Below are positions 24,320-24,784 of a stretch of DNA of 24,784 bases, one piece after another. The notes under the pieces are model-generated. The model ran no database searches, had not been told where the DNA came from, and saw only the letters and a program-made list of their open reading frames with translations. The stretch lies in contig JAZDES010000174.1 in the NCBI GenBank assembly GCA_043808585.1, positions 1 to 24,784 of the forward strand, written 5' to 3'. A program made the position numbers and the translations under genes. The stretch comes from CAYVMN01 sp043808585 (GTDB taxonomy: Bacteria; Desulfobacterota; DSM-4660; Desulfatiglandales; Desulfatiglandaceae). Each line of letters starts with the position of its first letter. The first letter of the stretch is position 1.

Positions 24320-24355
24320 ACACGTGAAAAAAACAGGTGAAAGGAGGGATATTTG

Positions 24356-24784
24356 ATGTCTGATCCGATCATGAAAAGGGCCATGGGAGATGGGGTTGAA
24401 ATCCAGCTGGCCGTATGGGAAGGGAGCGGCAAGACCGTCTGGTGCGTTCATGGCTTGACAGCCAATTGCCGCTGCTGGGATGTGTTGGCTGAGGCTATTT
24501 CGCCGGATCATCGTGTCGTGGCCATGGACCTCAGGGGCAGAGGGCTCTCAGGGAGCCCCCCTACCGGATATTCCATTGAACACCACTGCCGGGATATCTT
24601 ATCTCTTCTGAATGAGCCCCGGGTTGAGCGGATCGTGCTTATGGGACATTCCCTGGGCGCCTACATCTCCTTGGTCTTCGCCGCCCAGTTCCCGGAGAGG
24701 ATTGATAGGGTTATTCTGGTGGATGGAGGAGGGAAACTGTCGGATGCACAGAGGGAAAAGGTCTTTGCCGGCATCAAGCCCTCG
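24356..24784 (+). CDS. Alpha/beta hydrolase, 3'-truncated by the window edge
   Basis: 143 residues are present and the frame is open to the last base. It starts at ATG 24356 with AGGAGG 8 bases upstream. The fold is clear: VWCVHGLTANCRCWD supplies the oxyanion-hole His-Gly at 32-33, AMDLRGRGLSGSP follows, and the nucleophile elbow GHSLG has Ser99. The acid and histidine of the triad would lie beyond the edge. It is 36 bases after livM, so it probably belongs to the transporter operon and might cleave an ester, lactone or similar bond in the imported compound. Specificity cannot be told from this part. Confidence 0.88.
   Translation, partial: MSDPIMKRAMGDGVEIQLAVWEGSGKTVWCVHGLTANCRCWDVLAEAISPDHRVVAMDLRGRGLSGSPPTGYSIEHHCRDILSLLNEPRVERIVLMGHSLGAYISLVFAAQFPERIDRVILVDGGGKLSDAQREKVFAGIKPS

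Noticed and set aside
1..24784. CRISPR array, tRNA, insertion sequence or attachment sites
   Set aside because: No regularly spaced direct repeats of suitable length, no cloverleaf-like sequence and no transposase or integrase frame were seen.

Overview
The window reads as a stretch of a bacterial chromosome with moderate GC content and densely packed genes. It most likely comes from an anaerobic Desulfobacterota (deltaproteobacterial) lineage. This placement is an inference from gene content: a multi-domain acyl-CoA dehydratase activase, a CooC-type nickel ATPase, a TauE/SafE permease paired with a small membrane protein, glycolate-oxidase-type GlcD/E/F proteins and a branched-chain-amino-acid-type ABC importer. 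No rRNA, tRNA, CRISPR array, transposase or phage gene was seen.

Layout. (1) Bases 1-3587 hold an acyl-CoA dehydratase activase system. Its first gene runs off the left edge and is split by an apparent one-base expansion of a G run at 779-784; an activase-related partner gene follows. (2) Bases 3731-7255 hold an RNase E/G-family endoribonuclease and a membrane M48 peptidase with a TPR tail. (3) Bases 7300-9182, on the minus strand, hold a TauE/SafE permease and a small three-helix membrane protein whose layout recalls the YidC/EMC3 (DUF106) superfamily. (4) A 455-bp divergent intergenic region (9183-9637) has a strong hairpin and a candidate promoter. (5) Bases 9638-13147 hold cooC, serC and asnS. 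A degenerate 7-bp tandem repeat lies between serC and asnS, and related heptads lie after cooC and at the junction of the two activase genes. (6) Bases 13222-24784 hold a co-directional run: a class V alanine/serine-glyoxylate aminotransferase, glcD, glcE, glcF, a YdfG-like short-chain dehydrogenase, the Liv-type ABC genes in the order K-G-F-H-M, and an alpha/beta hydrolase cut by the right edge.

How the genes may work together. The last block looks like an uptake and oxidation locus for small hydroxy acids. The Liv importer brings in an unidentified substrate and the hydrolase may act on it. GlcDEF would oxidise a 2-hydroxy acid such as glycolate or lactate, YdfG would act on a 3-hydroxy acid, and the aminotransferase would convert glyoxylate to glycine. 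The substrate cannot be read from sequence. Arginine codon choice differs sharply between the left block (AGG/AGA) and the aminotransferase-glc-ydfG block (CGN), so the two may have different histories.

Most genes belong to known families. The least explained items are the split activase, the heptad repeats at gene junctions, the TauE-linked small membrane protein, and a hairpin between livK and livG that would bury the livG ribosome binding site.
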